Source: an uncultured Eubacteriales bacterium (GTDB taxonomy: Bacteria; Bacillota; Clostridia; Oscillospirales; Oscillospiraceae). From it: a stretch of 64,000 bases of DNA. The position numbers and the translations under genes are program-made. Location: NCBI GenBank assembly GCA_900545585.1, contig UQZR01000007.1, forward strand, positions 1 through 64,000, given 5' to 3'. Positions within the stretch are counted from its first letter, which is position 1. Every line of letters starts with the position of its first letter. Shown here one piece after another: positions 17,748-26,641 of this stretch. The notes beneath the pieces were generated by a model. The model was not told the origin of the DNA, did no database searches, and worked only from the letters and a program-made list of their open reading frames with translations.

Positions 17748-18730
17748 TACGGAGACTTTTCACCTGCTCCGGCAGCGGCACAGACCCCTATCGCAATCTG
17801 GCGCTGGAGCGGTATCTCACGGAGACTGTGCCGGAGGACGCCTGCGTTCTCTACCTATGGCAGAATCAGAACACGGTGGTCATTGGCCGCAACCAGAACG
17901 CCTGGAAGGAGTGCCGTACCGGCCTTCTGGAGCAGGAGGGCGGTGTGCTGGCGCGGCGGCTCTCCGGCGGCGGCGCGGTGTTCCACGATCTGGGCAACCT
18001 GAACTTCACCTTCAGCGTCACAGAGGAAAACTACGATCTCCACCGGCAGCAGCAGGTCATTCTCACGGCCTGCCGCCTGCTGGGGCTCAGAGCGGAGCTG
18101 TCCGGGCGCAACGATCTGCTGGCCGAGGGGCGGAAGTTCTCCGGCAACTCCTTTTACGCCCACAACGGCAGGGCATTCCACAACGGCACACTGCTGGTGG
18201 ATGCCGACATGACGAAGATGGGGCGGTATCTCAGCCCCTCCGCCGCCAAGATCGCCAGCAAGGGCGTGGATTCTGTGCGTTCCCGCGTGGTGAACCTGCG
18301 GGAGCTGTGCCCCAGTCTGACCATTGAAAAGATGGCGGAGGCCATGAATCGGGCATTTGAGCAGGTCTGCGGCCTGACGGCTGCGCCCCTGCAAGAACAG
18401 GACTTCGACCATAACGTGCTGGACGCGCTGTATGCGCAGTTCAGCAGCCGGGATTGGGTCTACGGCCGCAGTGCGCCGCTGGACTTTGCCTGCGGGGATA
18501 AGTTCCCCTGGGGCGAGGTGAGCCTGCACCTGCGGGTGGAGCGCGGCGCCTGCCGCGATGCGGCGGTGTATACCGACGCCATGGATGCGGGATTGTCCGC
18601 CGTGCTGGAGGGCGCTCTCGACGGCTGTGCGTTCTCCGCCGGGGCTCTGTGCCGCGCCTTAGAGGGCGCGGCGGTGCCGGAGGAGATCAGAGACGACCTG
18701 TGCCGCCTTATCCGCGCACAAAACATCTGA
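17744..18730 (+). CDS. lplA: Lipoate-protein ligase A
   Basis: 328 residues. The LplA signature is clear: YRNLALERYL, TVVIGRNQNAWKEC, RRLSGGGAVFHDLGNLNF, GRKFSGNSF and KIASKGVDSVRSRVVNL, with a C-terminal accessory domain. It adenylates free lipoate and attaches it to GcvH Lys63. Presence in the gcv operon, and the absence of LipA/LipB here, suggests lipoate scavenging supports this system. Starts inside the gcvPB stop (ATGA). Confidence 0.93.
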   Translation: MIRRLFTCSGSGTDPYRNLALERYLTETVPEDACVLYLWQNQNTVVIGRNQNAWKECRTGLLEQEGGVLARRLSGGGAVFHDLGNLNFTFSVTEENYDLHRQQQVILTACRLLGLRAELSGRNDLLAEGRKFSGNSFYAHNGRAFHNGTLLVDADMTKMGRYLSPSAAKIASKGVDSVRSRVVNLRELCPSLTIEKMAEAMNRAFEQVCGLTAAPLQEQDFDHNVLDALYAQFSSRDWVYGRSAPLDFACGDKFPWGEVSLHLRVERGACRDAAVYTDAMDAGLSAVLEGALDGCAFSAGALCRALEGAAVPEEIRDDLCRLIRAQNI

Positions 18731-18749
18731 AAACACAGGAGGAACTCCC

Positions 18750-20132
18750 ATGTCTGACTATCAGCTGATCGTCATCGGCGCGGGCCCCGGCGGGTACACC
18801 GCCGCGCTGCGCGCCGCCAAGCTGGGACTGCATACCGCCATCGTGGAGCGCCGGGAGGTGGGCGGCACCTGCCTGAACCGGGGCTGCATCCCTACCAAGA
18901 CGCTGCTTCACGCCTCTCAGGTCTACTACGACGCCGTGAACGGCGCGGGTGTGGGCGTTCACGGCAGCCTTTCCTACGACATCGGCGAGATGTTCGCTTT
19001 CAAGCGCAGCGTCAGCGAGAAGCTGCGCTCCGGCATCCACGCGCTGCTGAAGGGCGCAAAGGTGGACGTCATCGAGGGTACGGCGCAGATCGCCGCTCCC
19101 GGTCAGGTGGATGTCACCGGCGCGGACGGCGCCGTGACACGGTATACCGCGGAACGCATCCTGGCCGCCACCGGCTCGGTGAACGTCCGCCCGCCCATTC
19201 CCGGACTGGAGCTGCCCGGCGTTATGACCTCCGACGAGCTGCTGGAGGGCATAGACACGCCGTATCAGTCCATCGTTATCATCGGCGGCGGCGTTATCGG
19301 CGTGGAATTCGCCACGTTTTACAGTCATCTTGGCTGTCAGGTAACGCTGGTGGAGGGCATGGCCAATCTGCTGCCCCAGCTGGATCGTGAGCTGGGACAG
19401 AATCTGGCGCAGATCCTGAAAAAGCAGGGCGTGGAGGTGCTGACCTCCGCCATGGTGCAGTCTGTGGAGCAGGCGGCGGGTGGACTTTGCGTCCATTTGG
19501 AGCAGAAGGGCAAGGAGCTGACCGTCACCGGCGAGAAGGTGCTGTGCGCCATTGGCCGCCGGGCGTATTTCGACGGCCTGTTTGCCGCGGGGCTGACCCC
19601 GGCGCTGAACGGGAAACGGCTGCTGGTGGACGAAAGCTATCAGACCAGCATCCCCGGCGTGTACGCCATCGGCGACGCATCCGCCGCTGTGCAGCTGGCC
19701 CATGTGGCTGCGGCGCAGGGCACGGACTGCGTGGAGCGGATGTGCGGCGGTAAGGGCAGCATCGATCTGAACGTGATCCCCAGCTGCATTTACAGCGCCC
19801 CGGAGATCGCCGTAGTGGGGCTCACAGAGGCCGAGGCCAGGGAGCAGGGCATTCCCGCCGTGTCCGGCAAGTGTACCCTGTTCAGCAACGCCCGCACCAT
19901 CATAGAAGACCCGGGGCGCTGCTTCATGAAGCTGGTGGCGCGCACGGACACGCACGAGCTTATCGGCGCACAGCTCATGTGCCAGCACGCCAGCGACATG
20001 ATCTCCCAGCTGAGCACCGCCATGGTGAACCGCCTGACGGTGGAGCAGCTATTGACTGTCATGCGTCCTCACCCCTCCTTCGAGGAGGCGCTGGGCGAGG
20101 CTATGGAGAATTTAGCGTCCAAATTAGCGTAA
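18750..20132 (+). CDS. lpdA: Dihydrolipoyl dehydrogenase (L protein)
   Basis: 460 residues. FAD-binding VIGAGPGGYTAALRAAKLG, redox pair GGTCLNRGCIP (Cys41 and Cys46), NAD site IIGGGVIGVEFATFYSHLG, second FAD motif VYAIGDAS and the C-terminal HPSFEEALGEAM with the catalytic His-Glu are all present. There is no N-terminal lipoyl domain. It reoxidises the dihydrolipoyl arm of GcvH with NAD. ATG 18750 has AGGAGG upstream. Confidence 0.96.
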   Translation: MSDYQLIVIGAGPGGYTAALRAAKLGLHTAIVERREVGGTCLNRGCIPTKTLLHASQVYYDAVNGAGVGVHGSLSYDIGEMFAFKRSVSEKLRSGIHALLKGAKVDVIEGTAQIAAPGQVDVTGADGAVTRYTAERILAATGSVNVRPPIPGLELPGVMTSDELLEGIDTPYQSIVIIGGGVIGVEFATFYSHLGCQVTLVEGMANLLPQLDRELGQNLAQILKKQGVEVLTSAMVQSVEQAAGGLCVHLEQKGKELTVTGEKVLCAIGRRAYFDGLFAAGLTPALNGKRLLVDESYQTSIPGVYAIGDASAAVQLAHVAAAQGTDCVERMCGGKGSIDLNVIPSCIYSAPEIAVVGLTEAEAREQGIPAVSGKCTLFSNARTIIEDPGRCFMKLVARTDTHELIGAQLMCQHASDMISQLSTAMVNRLTVEQLLTVMRPHPSFEEALGEAMENLASKLA

Positions 20133-20189
20133 AGCACGGCAGGCAGAGGAACGCACCGCGCTTCTCTGCCTGCTTTGCAGGAGGCATTT

Positions 20190-20756
20190 ATGGATACGAT
20201 ACAGCGGCAAAAGGCGGCGCTGCGCCGGGAACTGGAAGCGGCAGAGCGGGCTATGATGCCGGAGGAAAAACGCTTGTCCGACAGCGCCATCCTTCACCAT
20301 GTACTGAATACGCAGGAATACCGCCTCGCCCGCACGGTATTTGCCTTTGTGGGACGGGCCGATGAGATCGACACACGGCCGTTACTGGAGCAGATATTGA
20401 GGGACGGTAAACGGCTGTGCGTGCCGCTGTGTACCTCTCCCGGCATCATGGAATGTCGTGAGGTGCCTGACTTGGCCGTGCTTCATTCCGGAGCTTACGG
20501 TATTTCAGAGCCGCCGGATAATGCGCCGGCAGTACCGCCGGAATGCGTCGATCTGGCCATTATCCCCTGCGCAGGCGCGGCTGCGGATGGCCGCCGGCTT
20601 GGGCGCGGCGGCGGTTACTACGACCGATTTCTGGCCCGGTATACCGGCGACGCGCTGCTGCTGTGCCGGGAAAGGCTTTTGTGTCCGGATATTCCGCAGG
20701 AAACACACGACATCCGCGTCTCCGCTGTTGTGACGGAGCGGGGGCGGCAGGAGTAG
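20190..20756 (+). CDS. 5-formyltetrahydrofolate cyclo-ligase
   Basis: 188 residues. RQKAALRRELEAAER at the N-terminus and the nucleotide/Mg motif GRRLGRGGGYYDRFL near residue 130 identify the MTHFS family. It converts 5-formyl-THF, a by-product of SHMT that inhibits the glycine enzymes, back to methenyl-THF, so its place at the end of the gcv/SHMT operon makes sense. ATG 20190 has AGGAGG 6 bases upstream; an earlier TTG has none. Confidence 0.9.
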   Translation: MDTIQRQKAALRRELEAAERAMMPEEKRLSDSAILHHVLNTQEYRLARTVFAFVGRADEIDTRPLLEQILRDGKRLCVPLCTSPGIMECREVPDLAVLHSGAYGISEPPDNAPAVPPECVDLAIIPCAGAAADGRRLGRGGGYYDRFLARYTGDALLLCRERLLCPDIPQETHDIRVSAVVTERGRQE

Positions 20757-20791
20757 GGAAAAGGCATCCCCGGCCGGGGATGCCTTTTCCC
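20756..20791. terminator. Bidirectional terminator after the gcv operon
   Basis: A perfect 36-base palindrome with core AAAAGGCATCCCC / GGGGATGCCTTTT begins at the MTHFS stop codon. T runs on both strands fit termination of the rightward gcv operon and the leftward gene set ending at 20791. Confidence 0.9.
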
Positions 20792-21240
20792 TATTTGCTC
20801 TGTGCCAGTTCCTTTACCGCCTGAATGGCCATGTCCGCCTCGCCCTCCGAGTTGAACACGGAGAAGCTGAACCGCACCGCGCCCTGCCGCACCGTGCCGA
20901 GGGCTTCGTGCAGACGGGGCGCACAGTGTGCGCCGGGGCGGGTGGCAATACCGTAGTCGGCATAAAGCACGTCCGACACCTCGGCGGAGTCCCAATCGCA
21001 GATGTTCAGCGCCGTGGTGGAGTTGGAAGTAAATACCACATGATCCGGGCGCGGGCAGCCCAGCAGCCGCGCCAGCTTTTGCCGCGTCTCATACACCGTG
21101 CGGGACGCCTGCATGGACGCGCCGTGAGCGCCCCGGGCGGCGTTGCCCGCCGTCAGAATGGCCTGCGCCACCGCTTCCGCCACTCCGGGCGGCTTGCGGA
21201 GCGTGGTGGCCGCGTTGTCCAGATAGATGAGCTTTTCCAT
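20791..21240 (-). pseudogene. Cysteine desulfurase (CsdB/SufS-like) with large in-frame internal deletion
   Basis: 149 residues against about 380 in the family. The first ~76 residues are a normal start (IYLDNAATTLRKP, then VVFTSNSTTALNI), and the last ~60 are a normal end (YGIATRPGAHCAP, the active-site Cys loop, then FSFSVFNSEGEADM). The middle ~230 residues, including the PLP lysine, are gone, and the frame continues across the junction. The product cannot be a working desulfurase. Its ATG overlaps the DUF3343 stop, the usual neighbour in clostridia, so the gene order predates the deletion. Confidence 0.85.
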
Positions 21241-21533
21241 CAGTACATCTCCAATAGGAAGCAGCCGCTATGACCGACGGCTGCTGTGTCCAATGCGGTG
21301 CAGAGCGCGTCCCGCTCCTGCGGCAGCGCCTTCCACGCCAGGCCGCAGCCCGCCGCGATCTGAGAGGGAACAGGGATCATCCGCCCTGGCAGACCGGCAC
21401 GCCGGAACAGCACCTCGTCGCCCTCGCCCATGTGGTCGGCAGATACGGCCACCACGGTGTTGTCCGCCGCGGCGGGAACAGTGCAGATGCCATCGGCACT
21501 GTCCGGCAGCTCTGCGTGCGGGTCAATTCTCAA
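21240..21533 (-). CDS. DUF3343 protein (putative Se/S carrier-like)
   Basis: 97 residues. The stretch RAGLPGRMIPVPSQIAAGCG followed by LAWKAL is the signature of DUF3343, small proteins often encoded next to CsdB-type desulfurases and YedF and suspected of carrying sulfur or selenium on the Cys. The first ~35 residues are not typical and may be an extension or a displaced start. The partner desulfurase is deleted, so this protein may have lost its role. Confidence 0.7.
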   Translation of the reverse strand: MRIDPHAELPDSADGICTVPAAADNTVVAVSADHMGEGDEVLFRRAGLPGRMIPVPSQIAAGCGLAWKALPQERDALCTALDTAAVGHSGCFLLEMY

Positions 21534-21602
21534 TGGCAGGGAGAATGGTCACATTTTGCGCGGGTGGGAGCGGTAAAAGGGTAGTTCCGCGGCTGCTTTT
21601 TG

Positions 21603-22391
21603 TCACCATGCGCCCCTGTAAGCCAGAGTGACGGCGCTGGACTGGGCACCGGCGGCCATGCAGGCAGGAATGTCTGCGCCGGACAGCCGCCTGTGGAGGA
21701 ATCCGGCGATGAAGCTGTCCCCCGCGCCCATGGTGTCCACCACCTGACAGGGCACGATGCCCTGCCGGTAGAATTGCTGCCCGTCGTAGGCCATGCTGCC
21801 GTCGGCTCCCAGCGTGGCAACGCAGACCGCCGGGCCCCGCTCCCGCATCCGTCGGAGGAAGCCCGCCGCGTCGCCGCCGTCGTAGGAGAAGAAGGCCACC
21901 TCCACGCAGGGGAAGATGGTCGCCGCGGCCGGATCGTCATACTCGTCAGAGAAGTCGAAGGCCGTGGGAATGCCATCGCTGTGGATGCGGGGGAAGTACC
22001 GCTCCCCGTGACCGGAGATGCCGCCCACCACCATGTCCGCCGTGCGGAGGAAGTCCATGTCCGCCTCCGTCAGCGTGAAGTCCGCCATGACGCCCTCGTT
22101 GTAGTCCAGAAATACCCGGTCGCCGTCCCGCAGCGCTACGCGGGTGACGGCGGTGCGGCCCTGAACCGTATGGATGTGGGAGATGTCCACGTTTTTCCGA
22201 CGCAGACCGTCGCAGATCAGCGCACCGTCCTCATCCGTGCCCACCGCGCCGATATAGGCGGCTCTGCCGCCCAGCCGCGTGAAATACACCGACACGTTGA
22301 CGGGATTTCCGCCGGGATAGCCTGTCCGCGTCTGCACATAGTAGTCCACGCAGTTGTCGCCAACGGCGATCAGAAACGGCTGTCTGTTCAT
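21603..22391 (-). CDS. frlD: Fructoselysine 6-kinase (PfkB family)
   Basis: 262 residues, the size of FrlD. DNCVDYY at the N-terminus, GGNPVNVSVYFTRLGG, and the PfkB anion-hole/catalytic motif DTMGAGDSFIAGF are present; the DNCVD.Y start and short length fit FrlD rather than sugar kinases of about 310 residues. It phosphorylates fructoselysine (an Amadori product) at O6 for the FrlB deglycase encoded immediately upstream. Last complete catabolic gene of the leftward operon. Confidence 0.85.
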   Translation of the reverse strand: MNRQPFLIAVGDNCVDYYVQTRTGYPGGNPVNVSVYFTRLGGRAAYIGAVGTDEDGALICDGLRRKNVDISHIHTVQGRTAVTRVALRDGDRVFLDYNEGVMADFTLTEADMDFLRTADMVVGGISGHGERYFPRIHSDGIPTAFDFSDEYDDPAAATIFPCVEVAFFSYDGGDAAGFLRRMRERGPAVCVATLGADGSMAYDGQQFYRQGIVPCQVVDTMGAGDSFIAGFLHRRLSGADIPACMAAGAQSSAVTLAYRGAW

Positions 22392-22400
22392 ACTGCCGGA

Positions 22401-23396
22401 TCAATAGTCCAGCCGGTGGTAGTAGCGGCGGATCTCCATGGGATGGCAGGAGATCTGCTCCAGATGCATGTCCATGCGGTTGATGACGCGGTGCAAGATG
22501 GCGTTCTGAAGGCGGCCGCGGAAGGCTTCGTCGAAGCCGGGCATGGGATAGTCCTTGGTGTCGATGATCTCATAGTTGCCGCAGATGCGGGGCAGGAAGT
22601 TCCGCACCCGCTGGCCCAGGCAGCGCTGGCTGTCCTCACCGATGATGACCGTCACCGGCGTGTCACACTCCACGATCTCCAGCATGCCGTGGAAGAACTC
22701 GGCGGAGTGGATGGACTTGGTGCGCAGCCAGTGCATCTCCTCGCAGTAGCACATGGCGTAGGAGTAGGTGATGCCGAACAGTGCGCCCGCACCTACGTAG
22801 TAGTGCAGGGGATCGTCCACATGCTTCTCGGCGAAGGCCCGCCCGAAGGCGTCGGCCTGCTTCTCCACAGCCACCAGATCCTCCGCCAGATACTGCTCCA
22901 TCTGGCCGTAGAACCGATCGTAGTCGGCGAACTTGCCCTCGTGCCACAGCAGGCGGTCCACCACCATGCTGAACTTCATCTGCTCCTCACCGGCGAAGGT
23001 GATGCAGGTATCTGCCAGCTTGGCCAGCGGCGCTTCGGCGTTGTCGATGAAGCCCAGCACATAGGCGCCGGCCTCATGGAGCCTGTTGACGGCGTCGATC
23101 ATCTCTGCTGTGCTGCCGGTCACGGAGGAGATCACCACCAGCGTGCCTTTCCCCAGACGGTGATGGCCGGTGGTGTTGTACTCAGCGGCGTTGACACTGT
23201 ATACCTCCTGCTCCGTGCTCTCCAGCATGGCGGTGACGGCGTCCAGCGCGGAGGCGTAGGTGCCGCCGATACCCATGAAGCAGATGTTCCGCAGGCCGCT
23301 GTCCCATAGACGGTCTACGACCTCCTCCACCTGCGGACGCAGCTTCAGTGCGCCGTTGATCCTGTCTACAAGCTTTTTTTCATCAAATTTCAGCAT
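22401..23396 (-). CDS. frlB: Fructosamine 6-phosphate deglycase, SIS domain
   Basis: 331 residues with two SIS folds. CFMGIGGTYASALDAVTAML, HHRLGKGTLVVISSVTGSTA and KSIHSAEFFHGMLEIVE match FrlB-type deglycases. The enzyme splits fructoselysine 6-phosphate into lysine and glucose 6-phosphate. It sits 10 bp from frlD and 12 bp from the FGGY kinase. Related SIS proteins act on glucoselysine 6-phosphate (GfrF), so the exact Amadori substrate is open. Confidence 0.87.
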   Translation of the reverse strand: MLKFDEKKLVDRINGALKLRPQVEEVVDRLWDSGLRNICFMGIGGTYASALDAVTAMLESTEQEVYSVNAAEYNTTGHHRLGKGTLVVISSVTGSTAEMIDAVNRLHEAGAYVLGFIDNAEAPLAKLADTCITFAGEEQMKFSMVVDRLLWHEGKFADYDRFYGQMEQYLAEDLVAVEKQADAFGRAFAEKHVDDPLHYYVGAGALFGITYSYAMCYCEEMHWLRTKSIHSAEFFHGMLEIVECDTPVTVIIGEDSQRCLGQRVRNFLPRICGNYEIIDTKDYPMPGFDEAFRGRLQNAILHRVINRMDMHLEQISCHPMEIRRYYHRLDY

Positions 23397-23408
23397 GATC
23401 GTTACTCC

Positions 23409-24878
23409 TCATCCTTTTATCTGCTTGACCGCACTTTGCCAGCGGTCATACTCGGCTTCTGCCCATGCGGCGCTTTGCTGCGGGCGGTACTCCCGCTGCC
23501 ACGCGCCGAACACGGTATCGCCGCCATAGAGACCCGCCGCCTCACCTGCCATTTTGGCAGCTCCCGCGCAGGAGCCGTCCTGATTTTCCGCCACGCGGAT
23601 GACCGATCGCAGCAGCTCGCTCTGACGCTGCATCAGATAGCGGTTCCGGACGGCGCCGCCGTCGCAGAACAGCTGGGCAACAGGCTGTCCCACATCCTCT
23701 GCCATCGCCCGCAGCACGTCCGTCACCTGATAGGCGATGCTGTCCACTGCCGCTCTGACGATCTCCGCCCGACCGGTGGTGCTGCCCATGCCCACAATGG
23801 CCGCCCGCATCTCCGGCGCCCAGTGGGGCGCGCCCAGTCCCGTGAAGGCCGGGACGAATACGGTGCTGTCCGCCGGGGCGGCCTGCAGGGCCAGTGCCTC
23901 TGCCTCATCGGCGGAGGTAAGAAGGCCCGCCCGATGGATGAGCCATTCGATGACGGCGCCGGCATAGTTGATATTGCCCTCCAGTCCGTAATATGTCTGC
24001 CCGTTCCGTCCCCACGCCACAGTGGCCGCCAGCCCGTGGCGGCTGACCACAGGCTGCCGTCCGGTGAAAAGCATCACCGAGCTGCCGGTGCCATAGGTGG
24101 CCTTGGCCATACCCTCGCGGCTGCAGCCCGCGCCGTACAGCGCCGCATGGGAATCCCCCATCACGGCACGGATGGGCACGTCCTGGGGGAACAGCCCGCC
24201 CAGCGTAGTGGTGCCGAACAGGTCGTCGCTGCACCGGATCTCCGGCAGCGCCTCCGGCGGGATGCCGAACAGCGCCAGAAGCTGCGGGTCCCAGCGGGTA
24301 TGGAGCAGATCCATCAGCTGAGTGCGGGAGGCGTTGGACACGTCCGTGGCGAAGGTGCGGCCCTCCGTCAGGCAGAACAGCAGCCACGTATCCACCGTGC
24401 CCAGACACAGTGTGCCCTGTCGGGCGGCCTCCTGCACCGCAGGGCAGCGCCGCAGCAGCCACGCCATTTTGGCGGCACTGAAGTAGGGCGACAGCGGCAG
24501 ACCGGTGGTCTGCCGGACATAGGCGGCGTCCGGCTCCGCTATGGCGCGGCACAGCGCCTGCGCCCGTCCGCACTGCCACACCACTGCGTTGGTCAGGGGC
24601 TTTCCTGTCCGGCGGTCCCATGTCACCACGGTCTCCCGCTGGTCGCACAGGCCGATGGCCAGTACACTGCCCGGCGCGATACCGCCGCTCTCCAGCGCAT
24701 CCCGTACCGCAGCGGCGGTTTGGGTCATGATCTCCGCCGGATCGTGCTCGATGTAGCCCTCAGCGGTGATGATCTGCCGGTGCTTACGGCGGCCCTCCGC
24801 CGCCACACGCCCCGTCTCGTCGAACAGCGCTGCCTTGGTGCCCTGTGTGCTCTGGTCGATACCCAGAATGTACCGCAT
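23409..24878 (-). CDS. FGGY-family carbohydrate kinase
   Basis: 489 residues. ILGIDQSTQGTKAALFD is the N-terminal phosphate-binding motif, GLCDQRETVVTWDR resembles glycerol kinase-like members, and the C-terminal FCDGGAVRNRYLMQRQSELL is the second FGGY signature. It phosphorylates a sugar or polyol; the substrate is not readable from sequence. ATG 24878 is chosen over a GTG three codons upstream because GGAGGA must lie before the start. In this operon it sits with a sugar isomerase and a split transketolase, so the product is likely a ketopentose phosphate (inference; D-apulose kinase of the apiose pathway belongs to this family). Confidence 0.85.
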   Translation of the reverse strand: MRYILGIDQSTQGTKAALFDETGRVAAEGRRKHRQIITAEGYIEHDPAEIMTQTAAAVRDALESGGIAPGSVLAIGLCDQRETVVTWDRRTGKPLTNAVVWQCGRAQALCRAIAEPDAAYVRQTTGLPLSPYFSAAKMAWLLRRCPAVQEAARQGTLCLGTVDTWLLFCLTEGRTFATDVSNASRTQLMDLLHTRWDPQLLALFGIPPEALPEIRCSDDLFGTTTLGGLFPQDVPIRAVMGDSHAALYGAGCSREGMAKATYGTGSSVMLFTGRQPVVSRHGLAATVAWGRNGQTYYGLEGNINYAGAVIEWLIHRAGLLTSADEAEALALQAAPADSTVFVPAFTGLGAPHWAPEMRAAIVGMGSTTGRAEIVRAAVDSIAYQVTDVLRAMAEDVGQPVAQLFCDGGAVRNRYLMQRQSELLRSVIRVAENQDGSCAGAAKMAGEAAGLYGGDTVFGAWQREYRPQQSAAWAEAEYDRWQSAVKQIKG

Positions 24879-24883
24879 ACGGC

Positions 24884-25810
24884 TCACTCCTCCAGTGCCC
24901 GGCGGGCCGTCTCAAAGATGCCGTCCGCGTCCAGACCGAGGAAACGGAACACCTCCGCGCTGCTGCCGGCGGGTACCGGCGCATCCGGCAGGGTCAGCCC
25001 CACCACCCGGCGGGGCATGCGGGCCGACAGCACACTGCTGACGGCGGCGTACAGACCGCCCCATGCCGCATGCTCCTCCACCGTCACCACCACGTGGGCG
25101 GCGGCGGCGTACCGCAGCAGCGTATCCTGGTCAAAGGGCTTCAGGGACACCGCATCCAGCAGGGCGGCGGAATAGCCCGCCTCCCGCAGCCGGCGCAGCG
25201 CCTGTACCGCACCCTGTGTTACCTCGCCGCAGGCAACCAGCAGCACACCGGTGGGCGGCGTACCGTGGGGCGTCATGCCGGACAGCTCATCCTGCGGCGT
25301 ATAGATGTCCTCTACCGCACTGCGGCCTACCTTGATATAGGCGGGCGCCGTACTTTGGCAGATGCAGCGGATGACGCGGCGGGTCTGCTGGGCGTCGGAG
25401 GGGACGTAGACCTCTATCCCGGGCAGGGACGCCACGCAGGCCACGTCCTGCGCCGAATGGTGGCTCATGCCCAGCGGACCATAGCTGATGCCGCTGCTGA
25501 TGCCGATGAGCTTCACGTTGGCGCCGGAATACGCCACGTCTACCTTGATCTGCTCCAGACTGCGGCAGGCCAGAAAGCTGCCCGGCGCCACCACATAGGG
25601 CTTTTTCCCGCACTTGGCAAGACCTGCGGCAATACCCACCAGATCCTGCTCCGCGATGCCCACCTCCACGAACTGGCGGGGGAAGGTCTTGGCAAAGTCC
25701 GTCATGGAGCCGGAGCCGCGGGAGTCGCTGCACAGCACCAGAACGTCCCGATCCTGCGCTGCCAGCCTCATCAGTTCCTCGCAGATCACCTGCTTATTGG
25801 CAGAGGCCAT
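24884..25810 (-). CDS. Transketolase, C-terminal subunit
   Basis: 308 residues, covering the pyrimidine-binding and C-terminal domains. FVEVGIAEQDLVGIAAGLA holds the catalytic Glu that activates the thiamine cofactor; ISYGPLGMSHHSAQD and EEHAAWGGLYAAV are also typical. It pairs with the N-terminal subunit next door; the two reading frames overlap by 17 bases. Split transketolases occur in archaea and in catabolic operons, for instance the apulose-4-phosphate transketolase AptA/AptB. Confidence 0.9.
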   Translation of the reverse strand: MASANKQVICEELMRLAAQDRDVLVLCSDSRGSGSMTDFAKTFPRQFVEVGIAEQDLVGIAAGLAKCGKKPYVVAPGSFLACRSLEQIKVDVAYSGANVKLIGISSGISYGPLGMSHHSAQDVACVASLPGIEVYVPSDAQQTRRVIRCICQSTAPAYIKVGRSAVEDIYTPQDELSGMTPHGTPPTGVLLVACGEVTQGAVQALRRLREAGYSAALLDAVSLKPFDQDTLLRYAAAAHVVVTVEEHAAWGGLYAAVSSVLSARMPRRVVGLTLPDAPVPAGSSAEVFRFLGLDADGIFETARRALEE

Positions 25811-26639
25811 GTGCTTTCACCTCCAGTTCCTGCATTGCCTGCTGATATTCATCTTCTGTGGGCACGCGGTGATGCCAGCCCACCTGATCTTCCATAAAGG
25901 ATATGCCGCAGCCCTTCACCGTCTGGGCCAGGATGGCCGTGGGCCGGCCGCGGGTGCCGCGGGCCTCGTCAAAGGCGGCCGCCAGACTTTCATAGTCATT
26001 GCCGCGGCAGGTCACGGTGTGCCAGCCGAAGCTGCTCAGCCGCTCCGACATGTTCTCGTGAGCCATGACCTGCTCCGTGGTACCGCTGATCTGTAAGCGG
26101 TTTCGGTCGATGACGAGGCACAGGTTGTCCAGTCCGTACTGGGCTGCCGCCATGGCCGCCTCCCAGTTGCTGCCCTCCTCCCACTCGCCGTCGCCTGTCA
26201 CCACGTAGGCGCGGCTGGGGGAATCGTCCATTTTCGCCGCCAGCGCCATGCCTGTGCCCACCGGAAGGCCGTGGCCCAGAGAGCCGCTGTTGACCTCCAC
26301 GCCGTTGAGATGGCAGTTGGGATGGCCGATATAGGGGGTACCGAAGGTGCCGATGCCCTGCAGCACGTCCTGATAGTCCAGGAACCCGCGTTCACACAGC
26401 ACGGCGTAGTACGCCTCCATACAGTGTCCCTTGCTGAGGATCATTCGATCCCGCAGGGGGTCACCGCTCTGGGCGGGGGAGACCCGCATCTCCCGGAAAT
26501 ACAGGATGTGCAGAATGTCCACCACGCTCATGTCGCCGCCGATGTGGCCGGCCTTTGCCGCCCGCACCAGCTCCAGTATGTGCCGCCGCAGCAGGATGCT
26601 CCGCTGCTCCAGCGCCGCTTTTTCCGCTTGTGTCAGCAT
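25794..26639 (-). CDS. Transketolase, N-terminal subunit
   Basis: 281 residues, the thiamine-diphosphate PP domain. AKAGHIGGDMSVVDILHIL, SKGHCMEAYYAVL, NSGSLGHGLPVGTGMALAAK and the GDGEWEEGSNWEAAM thiamine motif (GDG...N) are present. ATG 26639 gives 7-base spacing to AGGTG; an ATG two codons earlier overlaps the upstream stop and has poor spacing. Forms the enzyme with the next gene. Confidence 0.9.
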   Translation of the reverse strand: MLTQAEKAALEQRSILLRRHILELVRAAKAGHIGGDMSVVDILHILYFREMRVSPAQSGDPLRDRMILSKGHCMEAYYAVLCERGFLDYQDVLQGIGTFGTPYIGHPNCHLNGVEVNSGSLGHGLPVGTGMALAAKMDDSPSRAYVVTGDGEWEEGSNWEAAMAAAQYGLDNLCLVIDRNRLQISGTTEQVMAHENMSERLSSFGWHTVTCRGNDYESLAAAFDEARGTRGRPTAILAQTVKGCGISFMEDQVGWHHRVPTEDEYQQAMQELEVKAHGLCQ

Positions 26640-26641
26640 GG

